Assembly: GCA_027605045.1 (NCBI GenBank)
Contig: JAQFWX010000007.1
Coordinates: 124,001 to 188,000 of the forward strand
From: Phallus indusiatus
Lineage: Eukaryota > Basidiomycota > Agaricomycetes > Phallales > Phallaceae
Direction of reading: 5' to 3'
Length of the DNA: 64,000 bases
Shown: positions 33,465-45,400 of the stretch, in pieces
Layout of the letters: every line of letters starts with the position of its first letter
Position numbering within the stretch: the stretch's first letter is position 1
Notes under the pieces: generated by a model
What the model was told of the DNA's origin: nothing
The model's database searches: none
The model's input: only the letters and a program-made list of their open reading frames with translations
Translations under genes and position numbers: made by a program

Positions 33465-33749
33465 TGTAAATACTAAGTCGTCGCTGGCTGACGCGCCGAC
33501 CTAATACTATGATCTATCTGAGGGAAAAAAAGATGATTTAATTCGAATGAAACATGAGGATTAAATACAAATGAAGCTAAAGTAACAAAGGAAGGGATGA
33601 AAGAAACATGACGCAAGAAACATGAAAGAAACGGAAGTGTCCGTGAGGACAAACGAATGTCGAAACAAACGAACGTCGTGGACAAAGGAGTCTAAAAGAC
33701 TCCGCGACGCGCTCTAAAGACCTCGTGTAGGGAGCTACGCTCCCTTACA
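33465..33749. mobile_element. Solo LTR, 285 bp, 4-bp target duplication CTAT
   Basis: Begins TGTAAATACTAAG and ends CGCTCCCTTACA, so the ends are TGTAA and TTACA. CTAT stands at 33461-33464 and 33750-33753; the paralogous flank at 36788 reads gctattgccagg with a single copy. The 3' part GTGTAGGGAGC...GCTCCCTTACAC can fold into a near-perfect hairpin. The end resembles that of the LTR at 62916-63191. Confidence 0.75.
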
Positions 33750-34189
33750 CTATTATCGGGGAAAATTGGAGGAGGACCCAAGTGTTAACGTTCAGTGACC
33801 AAAGTCGATGGTATTTTCCCAGAAAGTAAGTTTTTGAAGAGACCCTGAACCCTACAATTGCGGTATGGTGATACGCGCGCAACAGGAGCAGTCACAGAAC
33901 GAGGGGAACCTAATAGGAGGGTGTGTCGACAAAATGGGAAACGTTTAAGTAGAATAAAGATGTAGAGTCGAGTTTCCATGGTTTAAATGTGCACAATAAA
34001 ACAGTACTAAAAATGGAGGAAAAATTGGATGACATTTCTGGAGAAGGCAAGATAACAAAAGGCTGAACCCATACTATCAAAATAATGGAAACCTATTTCG
34101 TGGTGGACGATTCGCGTCACCGACAATGGAGTTATCAAAAGACGTGATAAAATTGCTACGAAATGAATCATACATAGTCATTATTGTTC

Positions 34190-35839
34190 TTAAAGAAATT
34201 CAATATGCGACCAGTCAAACTCATTACCCCGTAACAATGTCTTCATGTCGCCCGCCAGGGCCGGAGGTTCTGAACGAATAGTTATGCATTTGATCGGGTG
34301 TCCAATTTGTCCTCGAAGTTTGGAACACCGAGCAAGTTTTTCGAAAGAGCGTTCCGCGAATTGTTTAGTGAAGTGGGGTCCAGGAGTGAAAACCATTTCC
34401 AACTTATGCAGAGACGGGCAAGGGAACGCGCGTCTTGAACTAGTAGCCTCGTCGTTGGGGTCATGGTCTGTACTGTCAATATCTGAGTCTGTGTCCGATT
34501 CCGAAGATGCTTCAATTGTCAGTTGATTTTGTGGGATTGACCTCCGTAGCCGAGGCGGCGCCAACGCTTTCAAAAACGACGATCCCGGTACTGAAGAGTC
34601 ATCGAAAGCTTCGTCCGGCTCTTCCGAGAAATCAAGTATAACACGTAAATGTACTAGATTTTCTAGCAAACGGAGCATTCTTCTGAAGACTGCAGATCCC
34701 GATGGGATCATTTCCAAATGCATGTGTGTAATATCCGAAAGTTTGAGTGTTCGTAAACTAGGCAGTATGTCCAACGGTTCAGATGAATCGTAAGGTATTG
34801 ACAATACTGAACTTTCGGGGGAATTAGAATATCTTGGAGAGCTCAGGTCTATGATCTCATAGAGGTCGATAGTCTCATCGTATAGGGAAGTGGAGAGAAG
34901 GGGGAGACGTCGTTGGGAAAGGAAGTGTAATAGAAATTCCGAGTCATAGATATCTTCGCATTTGATGTCAAAGTGGGCCTTGTCGTACGGAAACTTTATG
35001 CGCCCCAAGATAAAATCAATGTTACTGGCTACGAATACGCCTCGAAGTCTGAGTTTTTGCAGGTAAGGCAGGAAAACATGATGATGAAGGGGAGCGGAAC
35101 AGACAATGATAGGCCTTCCGTATTGAACTACGAGGTTCAGAGTACGTAGGCATGGTGATGAGCGAAGAATGTCAAGCAGGACACCACCGTCGATGTCTGC
35201 GTGAGAGGCGAATGAAAGGTGAAGTGTTGACAAATTCTTGAAGAGAGAAGTAGGTTCGAGTTCTCCAAAACCGGCCGAAATTTTGAGATGTACATGTCTG
35301 AGACTGGGTGCGTTTCCAAGGAACAGGTTTTGATATGCTTTTCGGAATGTGTCCGAAAGATCTCGTGCATGTGATTGCGATAGATCGAAGTAGAAATATT
35401 GTAACATGGGGGCGGGTTGCTTGAGATGGCGAGACATCTCGGGGGAAAATATTTCTGGAATTTCTATATAAAGTTTTCGAAATCTGTGGATTTCCCGAAA
35501 AATAAGAGGAAGAGTGGTTGTGAGATTAGTCGATTGAGACTGGGCCGGATCATCGCCAAGACCTTCCATGAAGACATCCAATGGGGCAGAACCAGACCGA
35601 GAAAACATTTCTCTCAGTTTATCTGAGTCCCTCCCGTGAAACTTTGGTATGATGCAAGTCCACATGGTGGGGTCGGATAGAAGTGCGACTCTCCACGAAC
35701 GACAAACATGCGACACCTCAATCGGAGGTATGACTGGCAGAATATCATCGAAGATATAGACAGCGACCGATATATATAAATTCTGGTATGCTATCTTGAT
35801 GATTTTCCTGAATATTTCGTATGGGATACGGTCCAACAT
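34190..35839 (-). CDS. F-box protein, family copy G (intact)
   Basis: Intronless, 549 residues from MLDRIPYEIFRKIIKIAYQ; the frame extends 14 codons further 5', but the family start is at 35839. SHVCRSWRVALLSDPTMW is at about residues 44-61. The protein is very similar to copy H across its length, including LRTLKLSDITHMHLEMIPSG, the linker SSESDTDSDIDS and the C-terminal NEFDWSHIEFL. The leader motif lies just upstream at 35865-35892. It sits in the second unit of the tandem array; its 3' flank carries the 285-bp LTR. Confidence 0.8.
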   Translation of the reverse strand: MLDRIPYEIFRKIIKIAYQNLYISVAVYIFDDILPVIPPIEVSHVCRSWRVALLSDPTMWTCIIPKFHGRDSDKLREMFSRSGSAPLDVFMEGLGDDPAQSQSTNLTTTLPLIFREIHRFRKLYIEIPEIFSPEMSRHLKQPAPMLQYFYFDLSQSHARDLSDTFRKAYQNLFLGNAPSLRHVHLKISAGFGELEPTSLFKNLSTLHLSFASHADIDGGVLLDILRSSPCLRTLNLVVQYGRPIIVCSAPLHHHVFLPYLQKLRLRGVFVASNIDFILGRIKFPYDKAHFDIKCEDIYDSEFLLHFLSQRRLPLLSTSLYDETIDLYEIIDLSSPRYSNSPESSVLSIPYDSSEPLDILPSLRTLKLSDITHMHLEMIPSGSAVFRRMLRLLENLVHLRVILDFSEEPDEAFDDSSVPGSSFLKALAPPRLRRSIPQNQLTIEASSESDTDSDIDSTDHDPNDEATSSRRAFPCPSLHKLEMVFTPGPHFTKQFAERSFEKLARCSKLRGQIGHPIKCITIRSEPPALAGDMKTLLRGNEFDWSHIEFL

Positions 35840-37211
35840 GACTGTGCCAAAGGAAGTGGAAGTAGTAAGCGCCGCCACCACTGCCGCCCACAGATAGCGC
35901 GGGCTTTGACGCAGACCCTTGAGCGCTGAGCGCTGAGCATTCCAAAGGAGGTTGTCGACGCCGAAATTGTTGAATTACAAAAGTAGAACTTCGGGAATGA
36001 TATCAAAATAGTGGACTTGCGTTATGTAAATAAACAGTTGAGGAATAATAAATTGATTCCGGCGTAAATCCGGCGCCGGGCGAACCGTCCCCGAAAAAAA
36101 AGTGACATGATGTGACAATACGTGCTCTCAGCCGTTCACTTGCCGTGCACCACTCAGAAAATGCGACAGACTGGCAGCCCCATGACTGCAAAGAAGAATT
36201 TTGCAGTGAGTTATGTTCATGGAGGAACAATTACTTCTGAAGATATAATAACTTCTTGATGTCGTGTCCCGCGTCACTGCTCGGGATCTTGTTTTTCATA
36301 ATTCCCCCAGTTATCAGTTTTCATATTCGTAACAAATTATATATGTAGCGGGTCGAAGGGTAAGGTTGATGATCACGCAGTAAACGTTGCAGTCGAAGCT
36401 TCAGCTCTATGAATTTCAAAAAAAAAAGACTTGACATTGAATTTGCTCTTTGAAGATTACACATTGTCTTGCGCGTCGCGTCATAGTGCACGACTCGCTG
36501 GCAATCAATTCGATCGGTTAAGATTGATTTTCCAGTTGGTTTACCCCAAAAAAGGAGAGGCAAGGATCACTCTGTCTAAAATTCTACTGAGAAGCCAAAA
36601 AAGTGTCCCGTAGATGGGTCGGGGTGGAAACCGGATAATCACGTATCAGCCAAACGACACGTTCGTTATCTTAGACTCATAGCAGTAATACATAATCAAG
36701 CGTTAACTCGAGAATATTAGCAGAGTTGTCGCAGCAATGAGCCGCCACAAAGCTAAAGAATAAGCCATTCTGACTAACAGAGGTTGCTATTGCCAGGAAA
36801 AATTGGAGTGTTCAGTTACCAAAGTCGAGGGTATTTTCCAGAAAGTAAGTTTTTGAAGAGACCCTGAACCCTACAATTGCCATATGGTGATACGCACGCA
36901 ACTCAAGAGTGGTCATAGAATGAGGGGAACCTAATAATAGGGTTTGTCGACAAAATCGGAAAAAGCTTAGGTAGGATAAAGATGTAGAGTCGAGTTTCCA
37001 TGGTTTAAATGTGCACAGTGAAATAGTACTAAAACTGGGGTAAATTGGATGACATTTCTGGAAAAAGCAAGATAACGAAAGGCTGGACCCATATTACTGT
37101 CAAAGGAATGGAAACCTATTTCCTGGTGGACGATTCGCGTCACCGACAATGGAGTATCGAAAGACGTGATAAAATTGCTATGAAATGAATCATACATAGT
37201 CATTCTTGTTC

Positions 37212-38864
37212 TTAAACAAATTCAATGCGCGACCAGTCAAACTCATTATCCTGAAACCATGTCTTCATGTTGTCCACCAGGGCAGGAGGTTCTGAACGGA
37301 TAGATATGTATTTGATCGGGTGTCCAATCTGTCCTCGAAGTTTGGAACACCGAGCAAGTTTTTCGAAATAGCGTTCCGCGAATTGTTTGAAGTCGAATCC
37401 GGGAGTAAAAACTATTTCCAGCATATGCAGAGACGGGCAAGGGAACGCGCGTCTTGGACTAGTAGCCTCGTCGCTGGGGTCATTGTCTATACTATCAATA
37501 TCTGAGTCCGTGTCCGATTCCGAAGATGCTTCAATTTGTGGGATTGACCTCCGTAGCCGAGGCGGCGCCAACGCTTTCAAAAACGACGATCCAGGTACTG
37601 AAGAGACATCAAAGGCATCGAAGGCATCGAAGGCATCTTCCGGTTCCTCCGGCTCCTCCAGGAACCCATGTATAACACGTAAATGTAGTAGATTTTCTAG
37701 TAAAGGGAGTATTCTTCTGAGGACTGCAGATCCCGATGGGATCATTTCCAAATGCACGTGTGTAATATCCGAAAGTTTGAGTGTTCGTAAACCAGGCAGT
37801 ATGTCCAACGGTTCAGATGAATCGTAAGGTATTGACAATACTGAACTTTCGTCTGAATGAGACGCCGGAGAATTCAGGTCTATGTTCTCATAGAGGTCGA
37901 TAGTCATATCGTATAGGGAAGAGGAGAGAAGGGGGAGACGTCGTTGGGAAAGGAAGAGTGGTAGAAATTCCGAGTCATCGATATCTTCGCATTGGATGTC
38001 AAAGCGGACCTTGTCGAACGGAAACTTTATGCGCCCCAAGATAAAATCAATGTTACTGGCTACGAATACGCCTCGTAGCCTGAGTTTTTGCAGGTAAGGC
38101 AGGAAAACATGATGGTGAAGGGGAGCGGAACAGACAATCATGGACCTTAGGTATGGAATTACGAGGTTCAGAGTACGTAGGCATGGTGATGAGCGAAGAA
38201 TGTCAAGTAGGATATCACCGTCGATGTCCGTGTGAGAGGCGAATGCAAGGTGAAGTGTTGACAAATTCTTGAAGAGAGAAGTGGATTCGAGTTCTCCAAA
38301 ACCGGCCGAAATTTTGAGATGCACGTGTCTGAGACTGGGTGCGTTTCCAAGAAGCAGGTCTTGATATGCTTTTCGGAATGTGTCCGAAAGATCTTGTACA
38401 TGTGATTGCGATAGATCGAAGTGGAAATATTGTAACATGGGGGCGGGTTGTTTGAGATGGCGAGACATCTCGGGTGAAAATATTTCTGGAATTTCTATAT
38501 AAAGTCTTCGAAATCTGTGGATTTCTCGGAAAACGAGAGGAAGTGTGGTTATGAGACTAGTCGATTGAGACTGGGTCGGATCATAGCCAAGTTCTTCCAT
38601 GAACACATCCAACGGGGCAGAACCAGACCGAGAAAACATTTCTCTCAGTTTATCTGAGTCCCTCCCGTGAAACTTTGGTATGATGCAAGTCCACATGGTG
38701 GGGTTGGATAGAAGTGCGACTCTCCATGAATGACAAACATGCGACGCCTCGATCGGAGGTATGCTTGGCCCAATATCATCGATGGCATACGCAGTAACCG
38801 AAAACCTCTGGTATGCTATCTTGATGATGTTGCTGAATATTTCGTATGGGATGCGGTCCAGCAT
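37212..38864 (-). CDS. F-box protein, family copy H (intact)
   Basis: Intronless, 550 residues, starting MLDRIPYEIFSNIIKIAYQ. It is the closest relative of copy G. It differs by an in-frame expansion in the region between the LRR-like part and the acidic linker, where EEPEEPEDAFDAFDAFDVSS contains a thrice-repeated Asp-Ala-Phe from a 9-bp DNA repeat (about 37610-37640). The linker SSESDTDSDIDS is four residues shorter on its left than in copy G. The C-terminus NEFDWSRIEFV is normal. Confidence 0.8.
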   Translation of the reverse strand: MLDRIPYEIFSNIIKIAYQRFSVTAYAIDDIGPSIPPIEASHVCHSWRVALLSNPTMWTCIIPKFHGRDSDKLREMFSRSGSAPLDVFMEELGYDPTQSQSTSLITTLPLVFREIHRFRRLYIEIPEIFSPEMSRHLKQPAPMLQYFHFDLSQSHVQDLSDTFRKAYQDLLLGNAPSLRHVHLKISAGFGELESTSLFKNLSTLHLAFASHTDIDGDILLDILRSSPCLRTLNLVIPYLRSMIVCSAPLHHHVFLPYLQKLRLRGVFVASNIDFILGRIKFPFDKVRFDIQCEDIDDSEFLPLFLSQRRLPLLSSSLYDMTIDLYENIDLNSPASHSDESSVLSIPYDSSEPLDILPGLRTLKLSDITHVHLEMIPSGSAVLRRILPLLENLLHLRVIHGFLEEPEEPEDAFDAFDAFDVSSVPGSSFLKALAPPRLRRSIPQIEASSESDTDSDIDSIDNDPSDEATSPRRAFPCPSLHMLEIVFTPGFDFKQFAERYFEKLARCSKLRGQIGHPIKYISIRSEPPALVDNMKTWFQDNEFDWSRIEFV

Positions 38865-40105
38865 GGTTGTGGAAAAGAAGTAATAAGCGCCGCCACCACT
38901 GGTGCCCACACATACGCACCGCGGACTTGACGTTGGCTTAGCGCCAGGCGCGGACCCTTGAGCATTCCAAGGGAGGTTGTCGACGCCGAAATTGTTGAAT
39001 TACAAAAGTAGAACTTCCGCAATTACATCAAAATAGTGCATTTGTGTTAAATAAACAGTTGAGGAATAATAAAGTTGATTCCGGCGTAAATCCGGCGAAC
39101 CGTCCCCGAAAAAAAAGTGACAGAACGTGACAATACGTGTTCTCAACCGGTGCTCAGAAAATGCAACAGCCCATTGTTGCAAAGAAGAATCTTGCAGTGA
39201 GTTATGTTTATGAAGGACACAATTACTTCTGTAGCTACAATAGTTTCCGAACGCCTTTTCTCGTGTCACTGTCACGGTCCGAGATCTCGTTTCTCATGCG
39301 CGGTTATCAGTCAAATATCCCAGAAAGGAGTTCTCAAGCCCGGATAAGAAGTTTTATTTGGAATATGATAATGGAGATGACGCCAATTACCAAACCATGA
39401 TGAAGAGTGCGAAGACTATTACAAGAATGTCCCTGGTCATGGACGACTTCTCTTAGTATTCGTCTTAGAACGTCTTGGGTCTCACATGCCGATAGGACCC
39501 GTGGCTGTGATCAGGTAAATCATCTCGACATGAATAAACATCTAAATCCTTACATTGTATGTTCATAGAGGTCGCGGCTTTCTTGTTTGTTCGTCGACGG
39601 TGAACGAATAAAGCGTAAAATGTTTTCAACAAAGAGATTGGTTTGTGCATAAATAATCAATGATCAAAAATAATGTGTCGTATGATAAAAGGAAAAGTTC
39701 TAGGCTGTGAGAATCAGTGACACCGATACTAGTAAGATCAGGCACATGTGCTCAACATTTGAGGTGAACGTTGCAGTCAAACGTCAGTTCTATGAATTAA
39801 AAAAAGCTTGACATTGGATTCATTCTTTGAAGATTACACATTGTCTTGTCGCATCATACACGACTCAATCAATTCGTGTTCAATTCGTGTCTTGAAATTC
39901 ATTTAAGATATACATGCTTAAGCGAATGATTTCGATGCAGACCAGACAGAGTTCCAGCGTGGCACGGTCGTGGCTTCCTCGTTTCGGCTGGTAAACGAGT
40001 GTGGCGTGGGGTTCATTTACCTTCTTTTGGGAAAGACGATTCATATGCTTTTATATGAGTTAGCCTCTCAGCCACAAAAGGACATTTCAACGAAAATACG
40101 GGCCC
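38865..40105. other. Promoter of copy H and array edge
   Basis: Contains the leader motif of copy H (38881-38910), the third array landmark at 39199, and fragments of the array flank to about 39850. No gene was found. Confidence 0.45.
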
Positions 40106-41728
40106 TTACTTTGGTGTATCAATCATCCGAACTTCAGAGTGCAAACATTCAAGTTTGTTTGCTTGTAACCATTGATCCGTACTTTCCGCCAATTTCGAAT
40201 CTTCGCAAAAGACAGCTAGGGATCTCAGAGGATATCCGGCCTGTTTTCGAATCCTGCAAAATCGGGCGAGCTCATCGAGAAAGGATTCGTCGAGCTTTGT
40301 GCGCCGAGGAAAAACAAGTTCCAGCGTATGCAACAAGGGACATAGGGACACGTGTCTTTGATGATCCTCACTATTCGGTTCAAGGTCCGTGTTTATGTGA
40401 GGATTGGACTGTACCCGAGGCATCAATGCTCCCAAGTAAAACCCAATGATCATGCTATTCAAAGGAACGCCATCGCCGAGATGCTCATGATGGACACGTA
40501 AATGTTGCAAGTGTATTAATAAAGGAAGAAGTCCTGTAAGGATCCCGGACGCCGATAAAACCATCTCCAAGCACATGTACTTGACATCCGACAACTTTAA
40601 CTCTCGTATCAAATTATACAGTGCGTTAAAGGGCATGTGAGGGCGGCGATAATTATACAGCGTCCTAAATGCTGAACCTTCTTCTCCCTGGGGATAAAAG
40701 CGGAACGATGGGGCGCCCAATTCCTTAGGATCAAAGAATTCGATATTCATTTCCTCGAGATCAAAATCGGGAGTGAGGGTGAGAAGGGTGAAACGTTGTT
40801 GAGAAAGGAAATGAAACAAGAGCGTTGAGTCAGAAACATTGGGGTAAGAATCTCTGCAGTTGATATCGAAGTAGATTTTATCGGCAGGGAAATCTAGATG
40901 ACCTAAAATATAATCGAGGATGTCGACACCACAGTTGCCTCGAACCTCGAGTTCTTGTAAACATGGCAGGCTGGCGCGATAAGTAGCGGACTTTGAGCAA
41001 ACGATCGAGTGTCTTGCATCTGGAAATAAGATGTCGAGAATGCGAAGGCGTGGCGATGAATGAAGAATGTTGAGCAGGACATCGCCGTCGATAACCTTGT
41101 CCGTTTCGGAAACAAGGGAAAGATGAAATCTGAGAAGATCCTTGAATAGGGAAACGGATCGAATATCTCTGAGACCGGCAGAAATTTGAAGGTGCACATG
41201 TTCGAGATTGACAGGTGCGATCCCGAGGAATAAGTCTTTGTAGGCTTCGCGGAGCGAATCTCGTTTTGGGTTGGCAAATCCGGACATATTGAGATGAAAT
41301 TTGCGTAACATAGGAGCAGGCCTCTTGAGGAGGTGACAAGCTACGCGGGCAACCCTTGTGGATATAAAAAATCGAAGTTTTCGGAATCTGTGCATTTCGT
41401 TGAAGATCAAAGGGAGAATGCTGATCACATCATCAGGATCACGTCGAGGAGGTTGCACAATGAACACCTCCAATGGGGCAGAGCCAGACCGAGAAAGCAT
41501 GTCTAGTACGTAAGTTGAGTCTTTTCCGTTGAACTTTGGCATAATACAAGTCCACATAGTTGGGTCGTATAGCAGCGCAGTCCTCCACGAACGACAAACA
41601 TGAGTCGCCTTGATTGGGGGAAGATGTGGATCTAAAGGATCGAGCCCGAAAGTCCAAGGTGATATGTATTCGTCTGCCGTGAGCTTGATGATTTCTCGAA
41701 ATATCTCGTATGGAATGCGAGGAAGCAT
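40106..41728 (-). CDS. F-box protein, family copy I (intact, diverged)
   Basis: Intronless, 540 residues, MLPRIPYEIFREIIKLTAD. It keeps THVCRSWRTALLYDPTMW at about residues 43-60, the leucine-rich middle and a C-terminal CPLLHTLELVFPRRTKL. The acidic linker is shortened (DLEPNSEDHQR). It is more distant from the A-H group and closer in several places to the pseudogene at 53408 (for example DILDYILGHLDFPADK against DIIDFVLGHLTFP). It is divergent to, and 765 bp from, the M1 aminopeptidase at 42494. Confidence 0.8.
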   Translation of the reverse strand: MLPRIPYEIFREIIKLTADEYISPWTFGLDPLDPHLPPIKATHVCRSWRTALLYDPTMWTCIMPKFNGKDSTYVLDMLSRSGSAPLEVFIVQPPRRDPDDVISILPLIFNEMHRFRKLRFFISTRVARVACHLLKRPAPMLRKFHLNMSGFANPKRDSLREAYKDLFLGIAPVNLEHVHLQISAGLRDIRSVSLFKDLLRFHLSLVSETDKVIDGDVLLNILHSSPRLRILDILFPDARHSIVCSKSATYRASLPCLQELEVRGNCGVDILDYILGHLDFPADKIYFDINCRDSYPNVSDSTLLFHFLSQQRFTLLTLTPDFDLEEMNIEFFDPKELGAPSFRFYPQGEEGSAFRTLYNYRRPHMPFNALYNLIRELKLSDVKYMCLEMVLSASGILTGLLPLLIHLQHLRVHHEHLGDGVPLNSMIIGFYLGALMPRVQSNPHINTDLEPNSEDHQRHVSLCPLLHTLELVFPRRTKLDESFLDELARFCRIRKQAGYPLRSLAVFCEDSKLAESTDQWLQANKLECLHSEVRMIDTPK

Positions 41729-42493
41729 GACGGTCGGTTAAAGTGAGGCGCAGACTCCACTAACAGCCATCACAGTCACCCGCAGTCACCCATGTAACAC
41801 CATAACACGATATTTTCCTTCTCCATTCTCGGCCATTTCAAAAAAAATAGGTCAGATTTTGAATGTATCGAGTTTTGTGGGGGCTTTTAGAGATGAGATG
41901 GCAACTGCTAGTAAGTAAAATTAAAGTAGGACGGCTACCCAACTCGAGTTTACTCACAATGAACTTCTGATAACTTTTTTCTATACAAGTTGTTTCGTAG
42001 ACACTAGACCGGGAAGACCAAAAGTATTCAATAGGAGATATAATGATAACGATTTATCGCGTTTGAGATCGAAATCTTGAAAATACCTGCGCAGGTCACA
42101 GACTGGCAGTCGCGCTGCGGTTCATTCAGCATATCAACTGATACACTTTTGAGTCGCGATCCCTACAAGATACCTTTTAGGAGCTTTCGGCTTGCATACT
42201 AAGTCGTTGTCGGGTCCGCCGAACCACGATTCTATAATTATGGACGTTCTCAGTGGACCATCAAATTTCAAATCTGAGGACGATTGGTCACATGGTGGAA
42301 ATCCACAATGAAGGTCATCAATGCGAGGCTATGCGAGTCATCTTTCTTCATTGCTGCACTGGGGTGATGAATGCTTTTGATTGGTATTCGTTCCTGGGCG
42401 AGTTCAAGAAGTATACACACGCTTCTTGCGCAGAAGGGTCCCGTGAGTATATAACACAAACTACGCAGGAATCTCTCCCATCTTCACCTCTTG
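41729..42493. promoter_or_regulatory. Divergent promoter region, F-box copy I and M1 aminopeptidase 1
   Basis: 765 bp between divergently read genes. No coding exon is evident. The analogous gap between aminopeptidase 2 and F-box copy K is 920 bp, with the same gene orientation. Confidence 0.4.
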
Positions 42494-45400
42494 ATGTCTA
42501 ACACTTCATCTGAACCGTCGACACAGTACAGACTTCCTACCCAAGTTAGGCCAGTCCACTATGATCTCGTACTCAAGACCGATCTTGACAAACTTGAGTA
42601 CCGGGGATTGGTTACAATCTAGTGCGATATACATCCGTATTTTTTCCGTATTGTTCGAGCTGATGACTGGTTTTCAGCCTCGAAGTGGATACTGACACAA
42701 ATACATTCACCTTCAACTCTTCTAAGCTGACAATAGAAAAGATATACGTGTCCCAGTCCAATGCTAAAGCTGAGCTAGTTGATCTCGCCAATCTTTCAAT
42801 CGACGAAGGAACGGAGCGAGCTACCGTCACTCTTCCAACAGTCTTCAAGAAAGGAGACAAGGCCAGATTATTGATCTCTTATAAATTGCAGTTAGCCAAT
42901 AACCTGAAGGGTACGCATGTGCTCTAAGCAAACCAGCCTTTTCTTTTCCTGAGAGTAGCATCAGGATATTATTACTCTACGTATGAGGTTCAAGGCAAGA
43001 AGCGTTATTACACGCTTACACAGTTTGAGGTAAACCGTCTCTGCCTTTAAGCAGTGCAATTACCCTAGTAACCTTTATCAGGCTACATCTGCTCGTGCTG
43101 CTTTTCCTTGTTGGGACGAACCCGCCCTGAAAGCTACGTTTTCGGTGACCATGATATCTAAAGTCAATACCGTCAATCTATCCAACATGCCAGCCATATC
43201 AGAAACTTCAATCCCCGCAGGCGACCATGGTGATTTCTTCGAAGGTGGGAACAGTGAAGGATGGAAAATAACTCAATTTGAGACAACCCCAAAGGCATTT
43301 TTCATTGCGACGTGTAAGCGCTAGGTTACTTATGGGAATCGCAGATGTCCACTTATATCGTGGCTTTCGCTAACGGTGAATTCAAATATTTGGAGGGCTC
43401 CTACACAAGTCCGTTGAGCGGAAAGATACGCCCTTTGAGGGTATACGGTAATTATCTTTTCTCTTCTGCGGATTCATTTAATAATAAGGGATACTTAAAC
43501 AGCGACCGAGGACGTTATCCATCAAGCTCAGGTATAGTTCCTCGAGTATTGTATTGAGAGAACAGCGGCGTCAATTATTATGTAGTTTGCTTTGGATGTC
43601 AAAGCTAAAGCGCTGGTTCAATACGAAAAGGTCTTTGATATTGAATTCGCTCTGCCTAAATTGGACACGCTCGTGGTATGTCTGAACTGGTCGATTCATG
43701 TCTTGTACTCATTCCGGGAATACTGCTAGGTACATGATTTCGATGCGGGCGCGATGGAAAACTGGGTAAGAAAGTGAATATGTTACGGTGTTTTCATAAC
43801 TTCACTCTTGTTATATTAGGGTTTGATAACGGGACGGACAACCGCCTATCTCGTAGATCCTGAAAGACCTGATCTAGCTTCAAAGCAGAATATCGCTGAT
43901 ACTCAAAGTCACGAGGTCAGTTTCGTTTTCACGTTTGAGTTCATCGTGCCCGGCTTGAATTAAATGTGACCAACAGGTAGCACATATGTGTATGTCATCT
44001 TCATTGTGTATATCGTCGGTATCGTATAATCCAATGATCTCAAAGGGTTCGGAAATATTGCCACGATGAAATGGTGGGACAATCTCTGGCTGAATGAGGG
44101 TTAGCTGAGCGCCGACATTGCTTGCCGTTGTCGTTATTGATGGTTCCTAGGTTTCGCGACACTCATGGGAGAAGTGGTCGTTCTGAACAAGTTCGTGTTC
44201 CTGTTTATAAATACTTTGACAATGTTCGAACATATTGTAGATTATTCCCTGAATGGAATGTTTATTCGAGCTTTTACAACCGTCATACGTCGGAAGCTTT
44301 GTCCTTGGATGCTAGACCGTCCTCTCATCCTGTTCAAGTACCCGTCCCCAATGCTGACGATATTGGTCAAGTATGTGCACATGCCCAAATGGTTTACTTT
44401 CATCTTCTAACCTTCATCTCCAGATCTTTGATTCTTTGTCTTATTCGAAGGCGGGATCCAGTTCGTATTTTTGAAAACTCATCCAAAACTATTACATGAC
44501 GTAAAACCTCATACTTTCATTAGTTCTACGCATGCTCTCAGTGTACACCGGAGAAGAAAAATTCCTCAAAGGCGTATCAATCTATTTGAAGAACCATTTG
44601 TATAGCAATACCGTTGCGGAAGACCTTTGGGCCGGGATACAAGAAGCTACAGGTATATTTGCTCAAATATTCGTACGGTAATATCCTAACACCACCCAGG
44701 ACTGGACATTATCGCGTTAATGCATGACTGGACCTCCAAGGTATGTATCAGTAGCCGACATCAAATGCTATGCTTCCCTAGAACCCTAACTGCCGATTGG
44801 ACCAGACCGGTTACCCTGTGTTAACTGTTACGGAAGCGAACGATGGTATTCATATTCGACAGGATAGATTCTTTATCAGTGGAAAGGCAGAAGAGAAAGA
44901 TAATCAGACAATTTGGTGTGCACACCAACCATCTTACTTTTTCGAACCCAGTTTGTAGACGATAAACACAGGCATGTTCCATTGGGTATACTGACCGTCG
45001 ACTCGGAAGGCAAGACAACCATAAATAACCACGCATTACTTACTACAAGGGAAACGACTTACAAACTCGATACCAACCGTTTGTGGAAGTTGAACGCTGG
45101 CTCAACCGGATTCTGTATGGCTTTTTACGATTGTCACGGGGCATTGTTGTAGTCGCGATATACTGATTTTGTCGTAGATCGAGTGTTCTATCCTCCAGAA
45201 CATATGATCAAACTTGGTCAAGAAGCTGCTTCTCCAAATTCTATTCTAACAGTGGTAGACCGTCTTGGAATATTGGGCGATGCAATGGCTCTCGCTACCT
45301 CCGGCTATTCAACGACTAGCAGCGTCTTGGGTTTCATAGACAAACTGCGGTCCGAAACTGAATGTGCGTTTATCTTTCTCATTTTCTTGCACGTTTTAAA

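Larger units (their letters stand above)
30660..39960. repeat. Tandem array of ~3.0-kb units, each with an F-box gene
   Basis: The landmark GAGTTATGTT occurs at 32868, 36208 and 39199. The spacings are 3340 bp (about 3.05 kb without the LTR inserted at 33465) and 2991 bp. Each full unit holds, left to right, a shared flank (TCAGCTCTATGAATT, CTTGACATTGAAT, GATTACACATTGTC and later CGTTCGTTATCTTAGACTCATAGC), an F-box gene on minus and its promoter. A partial unit lies at 30660-32867 and flank remnants at 39199-39960. Confidence 0.7.

Noticed and set aside
39970..40449. 159-codon plus-strand frame
   Set aside because: It is the antisense of the C-terminal part of F-box copy I and has no independent features.
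42253..42501. 82-codon frame just upstream of aminopeptidase 1
   Set aside because: No motif, overlaps the proper ATG at 42494 in another frame, and the region aligns with no exon of aminopeptidase 2.
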